This document shows, in pieces, positions 34,615-46,532 of a stretch of DNA of 64,000 nucleotides. The translations under genes and the position numbers were made by a program. This DNA comes from Flabesymbios commensalis (taxonomy: Eukaryota; Annelida; Polychaeta; Terebellida; Flabelligeridae), in assembly GCA_964017125.1 (NCBI GenBank), contig OZ024907.1, forward strand, positions 17,964,176 to 18,028,175, written 5' to 3'. How positions within the stretch are numbered: the first letter of the stretch is position 1; the number at the start of each line of letters is the position of its first letter. The notes below the pieces were generated by a model. It was not told where the DNA came from and did not search any database. It worked only from the letters and a program-made list of their open reading frames with translations.

Positions 34615-35296
34615 GTAGTAGTAGTAAATCATTGCTTTACGTCATTTTTCAACACAAAAGGTCTTTTAAGTGACATTATAATACGATAAAAACGTTGTAG
34701 TTAATTGATGAGATGAATGATGTACAGATGATGATGTGAGGGTGGGGGTGATAGGGAATGGTGGGTTATTGAGAGCGTTTTCCTTCGCTCGCCCGATAAG
34801 GGGTTCTGGGCATGTCTAGGGGATATACCCCCAGACATGCCCAGACGGCCGGAGACTTGAGTTTCGCTGTACAATTTAATGATGAAACTCTGTGACATTT
34901 TGCGCAGCTCCGCTATCCTCGGGTCGGATAGTCCCCAGAGTAACAATGGGAAGGATCACTCCCTCTGGGTAACTCCATTCATCCCACGTAGAGAGACCTA
35001 ATGTCAAACACGCTATTGCCGGTTATTTAAGGCTACCACAGCCTACATCAGCGCCAGCACTGATTCGGGTGCTGCATTGGCTACGCTGTTGAGCGGAGGA
35101 CCCAGGGTACGCCACTGGCAATCCGGCCGAAGATTATAGCCAGATACGAGGAGGCTGCAGCTGCCCTTGGATGATAGCTGTAGACTAGTGCTTCCGTACA
35201 ATGCTGTAACAGCATCCAACAGACGAAACAGATCCCTAATGACCCTCCCCGGATGGGAGCGAAGAGTACTACTACTAGCAATCATCCCAGTACCCC
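34615..35296 (-). mobile_element. TAG-tailed retroposon, full-length reference copy
   Basis: 13-bp target duplication GGGGGTAGTTTTA (34,602-34,614; 35,297-35,309). Minus strand begins GGGGTACTGGGATGATTGC and ends with the hairpin tail and (TAC)n. It contains an internal inverted repeat (GGGCATGTCT / AGACATGCCC) and two ~80-codon open frames kept between copies (MLLWGLSDPRIAEL...; SCSLLVSGYNLRPDCQW...). I see no RT or tRNA head, so it is an unclassified nonautonomous retroposon. Confidence 0.75.
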
Positions 35297-35309
35297 GGGG
35301 GTAGTTTTA

Positions 35310-36213
35310 TCAGGGAGAAGACGGTAAAGGAAGAGATATACTGGAGATCGTCTATACACGATCTCTACTATACTGCCGAGTGTTTAGCTAAAATCAGGTC
35401 TGATGGAACAACAAAATTGATTTTGCAATCAGCAGGACTGATTTTTTTTCTCAACAAAATTTATTCCTTCAGCTTTATATCTACGAACAAATTAATTACC
35501 TTCCCTTTAAATAACTTCTTTACAGTTGTGCGTAATGTGAGATGCACTACCAGGCCTTCAGATTTAAAAATCGGTGGCGAGTGAAAAAAAGCTCACCTAA
35601 AAGTGGTGAGGTGAGTGATCACTCACCACAATTAACCACAATGCCAAACGGGTTAATGAAATTTAAAAAAGGGATTTGAGGTTAAAAAAAACTAACGACA
35701 TCTAAGGCCAGAACATATCATTATGTGTGTTGCCTATTTGTTGTCATTTGTTAAAATTTATTTAATTTTATATTTTATTTTGAACATTTACTTCCATGCA
35801 TGTCTTGCCTGTTAATATTGTACGTGTTGTAATGTATTGTAAAAGTATTTATTTCAATTGAATGACCAAATAAGATGCCAAAATACAACCTCCTATTTAA
35901 AGCTATTATTTTGACATACCGTATTTTATCAATTTAAAATATTAGCACAGTGCATAGTCTATAACTAAGTAGAGTTTGCTCCCTGTACCTTACTGTCAAA
36001 GCAACATTCATACAAGCTGAGCTAAATCCCTGTTTATGCACATCCTGTCATTGGCACATGTAATGCCCACTACACCTGCTAATATTGTGGGAACTACACC
36101 TGCCAATGACAGAATGGGTTATGGCCTGATACTCCAATTGGAGGGTTTGTTGGCTTATAATTTCAAAGTCAAAATTTGTGCTGCAGAACGATAGAATCAA
36201 ATAAACATGAGAC
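35310..36213. other. Transposon interior, nothing recognised
   Basis: AT-rich interior of the 5.24-kb element. There are no domains; short AATTTAAAA-type motifs only. Confidence 0.4.
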
Positions 36214-36322
36214 TTTAACCCGATGGTGGATTACTGTTGGCCCGCCGACCGCCGTTTGCGAATCTGGCCCAACATCAAATCAGCATGGGGCACCGTCAGC
36301 ACCTCGTGTTTGCTGAGAATAC
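36214..36322. mobile_element. Palindromic MITE copy, degenerate
   Basis: GGATTACTGTTGGCCCGCCG ... CTGGCCCAACATCAAATCAG, ending CACCTCGTGTTTGCTGAG. 36,323-37,129 has only subterminal transposon sequence and no gene. Confidence 0.55.
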
Positions 36323-37129
36323 GTCGTTCTAAAAATAACCATTCACACACATGTAGCCTACACCACAAGCAGTCAGATGTAAACAATAGTACGTGCGCAT
36401 GCGTGCAATACACATCCGCCGCAGATGCGCATCAGTGTAATACTGGGACTTCCAAACAAACACAGGACAATCGAATGGCTGTTTGCGTCATTGACGCTTT
36501 TGCGTTGTTTTGCTATGACACAGACACTCGTTTATTAATAGGTCCCATTTTCATCCATTGTTGAGATTTTTTTCTTAAGCCTTAAGGTAAAAAAAGTTGT
36601 TTGACTATTAAAGTTGACATAAAAGTATCAACAACGAAAACAGCCACCCGAATGGGCCTATAAAATGCATTGGGGAGGTTAGAGCGACTGGTCAAAGCAG
36701 CCAGCTTCCAGGGCTAGCTATCCAGCTGACATCACATGGAGTCGGATCGCTGGCGCTTGAAAAAGCTAAAGATAAATTATATATTTTAAACATCGCCTAT
36801 CCCTGGAGCAAAGCTATAAAATAAGTTTAGGTCACATAATTTTTTATAGGATCAGCGGAATTAAGCAATATTTTACTTCAGGAAATCAATAAAATAAGTT
36901 GAATTGCATATGTTTTGATAGGGTCGGTCAGAAATCAAAAACAAACAATATTTTTTTTTGGGCCTGACGACATGACGTGCGCTGTATTTCACTCGCCTGA
37001 CCTAAATCTGAAGGCCTTTTTGAAGGAAAAATTTTAATAAATAAAAGTATCAGTTACCAGCAACATAATTTGTCAGTTACCAGCAGCATGATATCATTTG
37101 AGTATTGAAGTTACAATCAACACGCTTGG

Positions 37130-37369
37130 CAGTTACCATTCTCATTGAACAAATTGAGTTTACCGATTACGAGAAAATTATCGACAATTTGAGGTTTACA
37201 TGATGTCCATTTTTTTCCAGTTAAATGATATTAATCCACCTACAAATCGAAGGAGCAAAGGAAAACGTTAAAATACACAAAATAGATGAAAATGTAAACG
37301 AATCGGTAGCCGTGTCAGCCATTTTTTTCTAATGGTAACTCCAGTTACCTCCACCGCTTAACCACAGTG
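37130..37369 (-). repeat. Right terminal inverted repeat with CAGTTACC sites
   Basis: Mirror of 32,134-32,372. CAGTTACC occurs at 37,342, 37,130 and, just inside, 37,074 and 37,051, so each end carries four sites. Confidence 0.75.
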
Positions 37370-37375
37370 AATATG

Positions 37376-38496
37376 TGTCAAAAATGGTGATTAGGATGCA
37401 ACATGATGATATCACCGAAATTGTAAAGACAGATCATGTTATTAAGCGATATGCAGGATTGCGCATGGCATCATTGGGGGTACTAGTAGTAGTAAATCAT
37501 TGCTTTACGTCACTTTTCGGCTTCTTTTAAGTGACATTATAATACGATAAAAACGTTGTAGTAGTAGTAAATCATTGCTTTACGTCACTTTTCGGCACAA
37601 AAGGTCTTTTAAGTGACATTATAATACGATAAAAACGTTGTAGTCAATTGATGAGATGAATGATGTACAGATGATGATGTGGGGGTGATAGGGCATGGTG
37701 GGTTATTGAGGGCGTTTTCCTTCGCTCGCCCGATAAGGGGTTCTGGGCATGTCTAGGGCATATACCCCCAGACATGCCCAGACGGCCGGAGACTTGAGTT
37801 TCGCTGTGCAATTTAATGCTGAAACTCTGTGGCATTTCGCGCAGCTCCACTATCCTCGGGTCGGATAGTCCCCAGAGTAACAATAGGAATGATCACTCCC
37901 TCTGGGTAACTCCATTCATCCCACGTGAGAGACCTAATGTCAAACACGCTATTGCCGGTTGGCATCATTGGGGGATAAAGATATCCAAAAAGTAAATGAT
38001 GTCCACAGAGTAAGTCAAAGTGCACGGGAACTTGTCAGATTGGTCAAAGATGCAAGGAAGAAGTGTAATAACCATTAATAAGCTGCTGACTGTAGATTAC
38101 TTTGATCTTATCGGGAAAGGTGTCAAAAAATTGTCATATGAAAAAGAAAAGCCATCCCTCACTTGGGTTAGATTTATGGGCAATTTACTTGGGAATGCAC
38201 TACACAGCAAAATAGGTATTGCACTGAGAAACAGGGATGACAGAAGCTATGATGAAACAAAGAAATTCCAGGAAATCATTGAAGAAGAGTGGAATGCAAG
38301 GGTCAATTCTTCTGCAGTGACATTTATTAACAAAAACAAGAGAAGTTAGGTTGGAAAAATTCCTTTACCAAAAGACTTGGAAAATCTTTTCATCAAACAT
38401 TACAGATCTTCGGAATTCACTTTCACCATGAAACTGGAAGAATCTAGCAAATTCTGCCTTGTCAGATTATATCTGGTCAATAAAAGGAGGGTATCG
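37376..38496 (+). pseudogene. Tyrosine-recombinase-like gene, left-edge copy (best preserved)
   Basis: Continues from 32,133 across the transposon. 37,376-37,466 and 37,975-38,496 read through domains shared with the array: VIRMQHDDITEIVKTDHVIK, LTVDYFDLIGKGVKKLSYEK, VRFMGNLLGNALHSKIGIAL, KKFQEIIEEEWNARVNSSAV and CLVRLYLVNKRRVSEV. Frame breaks are fewer than in array units (two ORFs, 38,020-38,349 and 38,377-38,577, cover most), so it approximates the ancestral gene. A retroposon (37,481-37,960) and another (38,497) interrupt it. The family is widespread in invertebrates as uncharacterised proteins; function unknown. Confidence 0.6.
37481..37960 (-). mobile_element. TAG-tailed retroposon, 14-bp target duplication
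   Basis: GGCATCATTGGGGG at 37,467-37,480 and 37,961-37,974. 5' truncated relative to 34,615-35,296. The hairpin tail is present twice in tandem, the outer copy shortened. Confidence 0.85.
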
Positions 38497-39046
38497 GAGG
38501 TAGTAGTAGTAGTAAATCTTTGCTTTACGTCACTTTTCGGCACAAAAGGTCTTTTAAGTGACATTGTAATACGATAAAAACGTTGTAGTCAATTGATGAG
38601 ATGAATGATGTACAGATGATGTGAGGGTGGGGGTGATAGGGCATGGTGGGTTATTGAGAGCGTTTTCCTTCGCTCGCCCGATAAGGGGTTCTGGGCATGT
38701 CTAGGGGATATACCCCCAGACATGCCCAGACGGCCGGAGACTTGAGTTTCGCTGTACAATTTAATGATGAAACTCTGTGGCATTTCGCGCAGCTCCGCTA
38801 TCCTCGGGTCGGATAGTCCCCAGAGTAACAATAGGAAGGATCATTCCCTCTGGGTAACTCCATTCATCCCACGTGAGAGACCTAATGTCAAACACGCTAT
38901 TGCCGGTTATTTAAGGCTACCACGGCCTACATCAGCGCTAGCACTGATGCGGGTGCTGCATTGGCTCCGCTGTTGAACGGAGGAACCAGGGTACGCCACT
39001 GGCAATCCGCCCGAAGATTATAGCCAGATACGAGGAGGCTGCAGCT
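38497..39046 (-). mobile_element. TAG-tailed retroposon at the array's left border
   Basis: Same family, reaching further 5' than 37,481 (through the GAGGCTGCAGCT block). The left junction is in GGGTATCGGAGGTA and the right one in AAAAGTGGAAG, which are 8 bp apart in intact units, so there was a small target deletion rather than a duplication. Confidence 0.75.
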
Positions 39047-39869
39047 GGAAAAGTGGAAGATTACCAAAACAGACAAGTTTGGATGCAAGAATACATATGA
39101 ATACATATGAAAATAAAACATACCTCACCTAGGGTAGATTCATGGGCAATGTACATGGGCATGCACTACAGAGCAAAAGGGGTATTGCACTGAGAAAAAG
39201 GGATGACAGAAGCTGTGGTGAAACAAATAAATTCCAGGAAATCTTTGAATGGAGAAGAGTGGAATGCAAAAGTCAATTCAACCGCAGTGAGATGTAAAGT
39301 TCTCCCTTGTCAGATTACGTCTGTTCAATAAAAGTAGGGTATCGGAGGTATCAGAACGAAAAGTGGAAGATTACCAAAACAGACAAGTTTGGATGCAAGA
39401 AGAAGGTGATATTGAAAAATCGCTATCAACAACGGATAGGCTACCATGCATCAAGAAAGGACATTCTTATTGTTGAAGGCAAATCCAAAAAAGAATTGAT
39501 GCATATATTTTGTTGCCACCTTAGACAAAGGCTGCTCTTATAGTTCTTATTGAAAAGAGGGCATCAGTAGGAATTCCCACCGCAAACCCAAAGATTTTTG
39601 CGAGAATGAAAAGTCTGACACCTCTATCGGGGAGTGTGGTGTTGGTAGACGCGGCGGTTTTATGTGGCAATTTAAAAAAGTCAGAGTAAATCACTTCCAA
39701 AACTCTTGAGGAAATATGTGGCAACTGTATCACAGGTATTAGACACGACCCCAAAAGAGCCAAAAATGTTAGAGCGCCACCTTTGGCATGACTTTGCCAC
39801 GCATAAGGAATGGTACATTCAATTCAATAGCACATTCTACGATTGAAATGACAGTTGTTTGTATGTCAG
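39047..39869 (+). pseudogene. Array unit 1 (partial)
   Basis: Begins inside the unit next to a retroposon, with an internal join near 39,090 (GCAAGAATACATATG) that skips and repeats unit sequence. Ends at GTCAG before unit 2. Confidence 0.8.
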
Positions 39870-41133
39870 GCCCGTACCGTGCTGAACAGTGCAGTTATGA
39901 GTGACGAAGACGAATATGTTTCAAAAATGGTGATTACGATGCAGCAAGATGATATAGCCGAAATTGTGAGGACAGATCATGTTATTAAGCGATATGCAGG
40001 ATTGCATCATTGCAGGATGAAGATGTCTTAAAAGTAAACAACTTTTACAGACTCAGTCAAGGTCCACAGACACTTGCCAGATTGGTCAAAGGGAAGAAAA
40101 AAGTGTAATAACCATGAATAAGCTGCTAACTGTAGATTACTTTGATCTTATTGTGGAATGTGTAAAAAAAATGACATATGAAAATAAAACATACCTCATC
40201 TAGGGTAGATTCATGGGCAATGTACCTGGGCATGCACTACAGAGCAAAAGGGGTATTGCACTGAGAAAAAGGGATGACAGAAGCTGTGGTGAAACAAATA
40301 AATTCCAGGAAATCTTTGAAGGGAGAAGAGTGGAATGCAAGAGTCAATTCAACCGCAGTGAGATGTAAAGCTCTCCCTTGTCAGATTACATCTGTTCAAT
40401 AAAAGTAGGGTATCGGAGGTATCAGAACGAAAAGTGGAAGATTACCAAAACAGACAAGTTTGGATGCAAGAAGAAGGTGATATTGAAAAATCGCTATCAA
40501 CAACGGATAGGCTACCATGCATCAAGAAAGGACATTCTTATTGTTGAAGGCAAATCCAAAAAAGAATTGATGCATATATTTTGTTGCCACCTTAGACAAA
40601 GGCTGCTCTCATAGTTCTTATTGAAAAGAGGGCATCAGTAGGAATTCCCACCGCAAACCCAAAGATTTTTGCGAGAATGAAAAGTCTTGACACCTCTATC
40701 GGGGAGTGTGGTGTTGGTGGACGCGGCGGTTTTATGTGGCAATTTAAAAAAGTCAGAGTAAATCACTTCCAAAACTCTTGAGGAAATATGTGGCAACTGT
40801 ATCACAGGTATTAGACACGACCCCAAAAGAGCCAAAAATGTTAGAGCGCCACCTTGGGCATGACTTTGCCACGCATAAGGAATGGTACATTCAATTCAAT
40901 AGCACATTCTACGATTGAAATGACAGTTGTTTGTTTGTCAGGTATTAGAGTAAATCACTTCCAAAACTCTTGAGGAAATATGTGGCAACTGTATCACAGG
41001 TATTAGACACGACCCCAAAAGAGCCAAAAATGTTAGAGCGCCACCTTGGGCATGACTTTGCCACGCATAAGGAATGGTACATTCAATTCAATAGCACATT
41101 CTACGATTGAAATGACAGTTGTTTGTTTGTCAG
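39870..41133 (+). pseudogene. Array unit 2 (long, 1,264 bp)
   Basis: Contains the 191-bp duplicated block at its end (from about 40,943). All conserved gene blocks are present; broken by shared stops. Confidence 0.88.
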
Positions 41134-41433
41134 GCCCGTACCGTGCTGAACAGTGCAGTTATGAGTGACGAAGACGAATATGTTTCAAAAATGGTGATTA
41201 CGATGCAGCAAGATGATATAGCCGAAATTGTGAAGACAGATCATGTTATTAAGCGATATGCAGGATTGCATCATTGCAGGATGAAGATGTCCTAAAAGTA
41301 AACGACTTTTACAGACTCAGTCAAGGTCCACAGACACTTGCCAGATTGGTCAAAGGGAAGAAAAAAAGTGTAATAACCATGAATAAGCTGCTAACTGTAG
41401 ATTACTTTGATCTTATTGTGGAATGTGTAAAAA

Positions 41434-42096
41434 GTAAGTAAAGTAAGTAAAATATCTTTTTAACGTCATTTTTCGGCCAGTATGGCCATTTAAATGACAA
41501 TTCAGACTAAAATAATATGATATCTTGAACAGCAAAAGTGATAAGGTAAGAAGACAAAACTGATAACAGTATGTCCGCACTAAGGCATTGAGATAAAAAC
41601 GACTGATGATGACTAATGCGTATTGAATATATATACACTCTTAAGAACCTTAAACAGCGCCAGCGCCGATACACAATATAAATTAACCCAAAAAGATGAC
41701 AAAAACAATTATAATTGAAAGTCTCAAAACAGTGTCATTGTCAAAACAAATATATAATATATACTATAATACTATATACTATAATCAAAGAAAGTAAACC
41801 CATTTACAAACACGAATACATACAATAGAAATACTTAAGACAGTCCCGTATACTAATATAACGTTAGACACACATCCACATACCGATTCAGATAATATTG
41901 AACATCACAAACCAATGACTATGCTCTGTATTTACCGCCAAACCGATTTTATATAGATTGAAAAGTAATGCAAAATATTCTAGACCCATATGTAATAACG
42001 TGAGAAAAACACAATATTAATAAAACGTTTGGGTGTGCTTGGCCTTCTATGAAGTTGCCCAGGGGGGACCACGCGGAGGTGACACCCATCCCCCCC
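41434..42096 (-). mobile_element. G-headed retroposon inside array unit 3
   Basis: Target duplication GGAATGTGTAAAAA (41,420-41,433 and 42,097-42,110). Head GGGGGGATGGGTGTCACC and tail (TTAC)n are as at 30,289. The tail hairpin here is TCATTTTTCGG...TTTAAATGA, a paired change from TCACTT/AAGTGA. Shorter than the 30-kb copy because of internal deletion. Unique to this unit. Confidence 0.88.
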
Positions 42097-42098
42097 GG

Positions 42099-42105
<7 letters not shown>

Positions 42106-42161
<56 letters not shown>
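42106..42161 (+). repeat. 56-base A run
   Basis: At this position other units have only 7-9 As. It lies just right of the target duplication, on the side opposite the retroposon's 3' tail. Confidence 0.9.
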
Positions 42162-42163
<2 letters not shown>

Positions 42164-43122
42164 ACATATGAAAATAAAACATACCTCACCTAGGGTAGAT
42201 TCATGGGCAATGTACCTGGGCATGCACTACAGAGCAAAAGGGGTATTGCACTGAGAAAAAGGGATGACAGAAGCTGTGGTGAAACAAATAAATTCCAGGA
42301 AATCTTTGAATGGAGAAGAGTGGAATGCAAAAGTCAATTCAACCGCAGTGAGATGTAAAGTTCTCCCTTGTCAGATTACGTCTGTTCAATAAAAGTAGGG
42401 TATCGGAGGTATCAGAACGAAAAGTGGAAGATTACCAAAACAGACAAGTTTGGATGCAAGAAGAAGGTGATATTGAAAAATCGCTATCAACAACGGATAG
42501 GCTACCATGCATCAAGAAAGGACATTCTTATTGTTGAAGGCAAATCCAAAAAAGAATTGATGCATATATTTTGTTGCCACCTTAGACAAAGGCTGCTCTC
42601 ATAGTTCTTATTGAAAAGAGGGCATCAGTAGGAATTCCCACCGCAAACCCAAAGATTTTTGCGAGAATGAAAAGTCTGACACCTCTATCGGGGAGTGTGG
42701 TGTTGGTAGACGCGGCAGTTTTATGTGGCAATTTAAAAAAGTCAGAGTAAATCACTTCCAAAACTCTTGAGGAAATATGTGGCAACTGTATCACAGGTAT
42801 TAGACACGACCCCAAAAGAGCCAAAAATGTTAGAGCGCCACCTTGGGCATGACTTTGCCACGCATAAGGAATGGTACATTCAATTCAATAGCACATTCTA
42901 CGATTGAAATGACAGTTGTTTGTTTGTCAGGTATTAGAGTAAATCACTTCCAAAACTCTTGAGGAAATATGTGGCAACTGTATCACAGGTATTAGACACG
43001 ACCCCAAAAGAGCCAAAAATGTTAGAGCGCCACCTTGGGCATGACTTTGCCACGCATAAGGAATGGTACATTCAATTCAATAGCACATTCTACGATTGAA
43101 ATGACAGTTGTTTGTTTGTCAG

Positions 43123-44195
43123 GCCCGTACCGTGCTGAACAGTGCGGTTATGAGTGACGAAGACGAATATGTTTCAAAAATGGTGATTACGATGCAGCAA
43201 GATGATATAGCCGAAATTGTGAAGACAGATCATGTTATTAAGCGATATGCAGGATTGCATCATTGCAGGATGAAGATGTCTTAAAAGTAAACGACTTTTA
43301 CAGACTCAGTCAAGGTCCACAGACACTTGCCAGATTGGTCAAAGGGAAGAAAAAAAGTGTAATAACCATGAATAAGCTGCTAACTGTAGATTACTTTGAT
43401 CTTATTGTGGAATGTGTAAAAAAAAATGACATATGAAAATAAAACATACCTCACCTAGGGTAGATTCATGGGCAATGTACCTGGGCATGCACTACAGAGC
43501 AAAAGGGGTATTGCACTGAGAAAAAGGGATGACAGAAGCTGTGGTGAAACAAATAAATTCCAGGAAATCTTTGAAGGGAGAAGAGTGGAATGCAAGAGTC
43601 AATTCAACCGCAGTGAGATGTAATGTTCTCCCTTGTCAGATTACGTCTGTTCAATAAAAGTAGGGTATCGGAGGTATCAGAACGAAAAGTGGAAGATTAC
43701 CAAAACAGACAAGTTTGGATGCAAGAAGAAGGTGATATTGAAAAATCGCTATTAACAACGGATAGGCTACCATGCATCAAGAAAGGACATTTTTATTGTT
43801 GAAGGCAAATCCAAAAAAGAATTGATGCATATATTTTGTTGCCACCTTAGACAAAGGCTGCTCTCATAGTTCTTATTGAAAAGAGGGCATCAGTAGGAAC
43901 TCCCACTGCAAACCCAAAGATTTTTGCAAGAATGAAAAGTCTGACACCTCTATCGGGGAGTGTGGTGTTGGTAGACGCGGCAGTTTTATGTGGCAATTTA
44001 AAAAAGTCAGAGTAAATCACTTCCAAAACTCTTGAGGAAATATGTGGCAACTGTATCACAGGTATTAGACACGACCCCAAAAGAGCCAAAAATGTTAGGG
44101 CGCCACCTTGGGCATGACTTTGCCACGCATAAGGAATGGTACATTCAATTCAATAGCACATTCTACGATTGAAATGACAGTTGTTTGTTTGTCAG
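43123..44195 (+). pseudogene. Array unit 4 (short, HOR position A)
   Basis: 1,073 bp; lacks the 191-bp block. Marked by CGCTATTAACAACGG, GACATTTTTATTG, GGAACTCCCACTGC and GTTAGGGCGCC. Confidence 0.88.
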
Positions 44196-45459
44196 GCCCG
44201 TACCGTGCTGAACAGTGCAGTTATGGGTGACGAAGACAAATATGTTTCAAAAATGGTGATTACGATGCAGCAAGATGATATAGCAGAAATTGTGAAGACA
44301 GATCATGTTATTAAGCGATATGCAGGATTGCATCATTGCAGGATGAAGATGTCCTAAAAGTAAACGACTTTTACAGACTCAGTCAAGGTCCACAGACACT
44401 TGCCAGATTGGTCAAAGGGAAGAAAAAAAGTGTAATAACCATGAATAAGCTGCTAGCTGTAGATTACTATGATCTTATTGTGGAATGTGTAAAAAAAATG
44501 ACATATGAAAATAAAACATACCTCATCTAGGGTAGATTCATGGGCAATGTACCTGGGCATGCACTACAGAGCAAAAGGGGTATTGCACTGAGAAAAAGGG
44601 ATGACAGAAGCTGTGGTGAAACAAATAAATTCCAGGAAATCTTTGAAGGGAGAAGAGTGGAATGCAAGAGTCAATTCAACCGCAGTGAGATGTAAAGCTC
44701 TCCCTTGTCAGATTACATCTGTTCAATAAAAGTAGGGTATCGGAGGTATCAGAACGAAAAGTGGAAGATTACCAAAACAGACAAGTTTGGATGCAAGAAG
44801 AAGGTGATATTGAAAAATCGCTATCAACAACGGATAGGCTACCATGCATCAAGAAAGGACATTCTTATTGTTGAAGGCAAATCCAAAAAAGAATTGATGC
44901 ATATATTTTGTTGCCACCTTAGACAAAGGCTGCTCTCATAGTTCTTATTGAAAAGAGGGCATCAGTAGGAATTCCCACCGCAAACCCAAAGATTTTTGCG
45001 AGAATGAAAAGTCTGACACCTCTATCGGGGAGTGTGGTGTTGGTAGACGCGGCGGTTTTATGTGGCAATTTAAAAAAGTCAGAGTAAATCACTTCCAAAA
45101 CTCTTGAGGAAATATGTGGCAACTGTATCACAGGTATTAGACACGACCCCAAAAGAGCCAAAAATGTTAGAGCGCCACCTTGGGCATGACTTTGCCACGC
45201 ATAAGGAATGGTACATTCAATTCAATAGCACATTCTACGATTGAAATGACAGTTGTTTGTTTGTCAGGTATTAGAGTAAAGCACTTCCAAAACTCTTGAG
45301 GAAATATGTGGCAACTGTATCACAGGTATTAGACACGACCCCAAAAGAGCCAAAAATGTTAGAGCGCCACCTTGGGCATGACTTTGCCACGCATAAGGAA
45401 TGGTACATTCAATTCAATAGCACATTCTACGATTGAAATGACAGTTGTTTGTTTGTCAG
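44196..45459 (+). pseudogene. Array unit 5 (long, HOR position B)
   Basis: 1,264 bp with the block duplicated. Marked by ATGGGTGACGAAGACAAATA and TTACATCTGTTC. Confidence 0.88.
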
Positions 45460-46532
45460 GCCCGTACCGTGCTGAACAGTGCAGTTATGAGTGACGAAGA
45501 CGAATATGTTTCAAAAATGGTGATTACGATGCAGCAAGATGATATAGCCGAAATTGTGAAGACAGATCATGTTATTAAGCGATATGCATGATTGCATCAT
45601 TGCAGGATGAAGATGTCCTAAAAGTAAACGATTTTTACAGACTCAGTCAAGGTCCACAGACACTTGCCAGATTGGTCAAATGGAAGAAAAAAAGTGTAAT
45701 AACCATGAATAAGCTGCTAACTGTAGATTACTTTGATCTTATTGTGGAATGTGTAAAAAAAAATGACATATGAAAATAAAACATACCTCACCTAGGGTAG
45801 ATTCATGGGCAATGTACCTGGGCATGCACTACAGAGCAAAAGGGGTATTGCACTGAGAAAAAGGGATGACAGAAGCTGTGGTGAAACAAATAAATTCCAG
45901 GAAATCTTTGAAGGGAGAAGAGTGGAATGCAAGAGTCAATTCAACCGCAGTGAGATGTAATGTTCTCCCTTGTCAGATTACGTCTGTTCAATAAAAGTAG
46001 GGTATCGGAGGTATCAGAACGAAAAGTGGAAGATTACCAAAACAGACAAGTTTGGATGCAAGAAGAAGGTGATATTGAAAAATCGCTATTAACAACGGAT
46101 AGGCTACCATGCATCAAGAAAGGACATTTTTATTGTTGAAGGCAAATCCAAAAAAGAATTGATGCATATATTTTGTTGCCACCTTAGACAAAGGCTGCTC
46201 TCATAGTTCTTATTGAAAAGAGGGCATCAGTAGGAACTCCCACTGCAAACCCAAAGATTTTTGCAAGAATGAAAAGTCTGACACCTCTATCGGGGAGTGT
46301 GGTGTTGGTAGACGCGGCAGTTTTATGTGGCAATTTAAAAAAGTCAGAGTAAATCACTTCCAAAACTCTTGAGGAAATATGTGGCAACTGTATCACAGGT
46401 ATTAGACACGACCCCAAAAGAGCCAAAAATGTTAGGGCGCCACCTTGGGCATGACTTTGCCACGCATAAGGAATGGTACATTCAATTCAATAGCACATTC
46501 TACGATTGAAATGACAGTTGTTTGTTTGTCAG
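45460..46532 (+). pseudogene. Array unit 6 (short, HOR position A)
   Basis: Same length and same A markers as unit 4; begins the second 2,337-bp period. Confidence 0.88.

Larger units (their letters stand above)
32134..37369. mobile_element. 5.24-kb DNA transposon with 240-bp inverted ends and 6-bp target duplication
   Basis: Ends are CACTGTGGTTAAGCGG (left) and its inverted copy. The inverted repeats, 32,134-32,372 and 37,130-37,369, are near-identical, followed inward by further GGTAACTG motifs. AATATG is duplicated at 32,128-32,133 and 37,370-37,375. Removing the element restores the sequence seen in every tandem unit (GACRAATATGTKTCAAAAAT), which proves the boundaries. No transposase is recognisable inside; the interior holds an inverted array (32,880-34,230), a retroposon (34,615) and a MITE (36,214). 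The superfamily is not identified; CACTGTG ends with a 6-bp duplication fit no class I can name with confidence. Confidence 0.85.
41134..43122 (+). pseudogene. Array unit 3 (long, with retroposon)
   Basis: 1,989 bp: a long unit plus the retroposon at 41,434-42,096 and an expanded A run. Otherwise like unit 2. Confidence 0.88.

Noticed and set aside
32134-37369. CACTGTG ends as RAG/Transib-type signals
   Set aside because: The heptamer is similar, but the duplication is 6 bp instead of 5, no nonamer lies at 12 or 23 bp, and no RAG-like coding sequence is inside.
41949-42189. Poly-phenylalanine minus-strand frames
   Set aside because: Translation of the A56 run.
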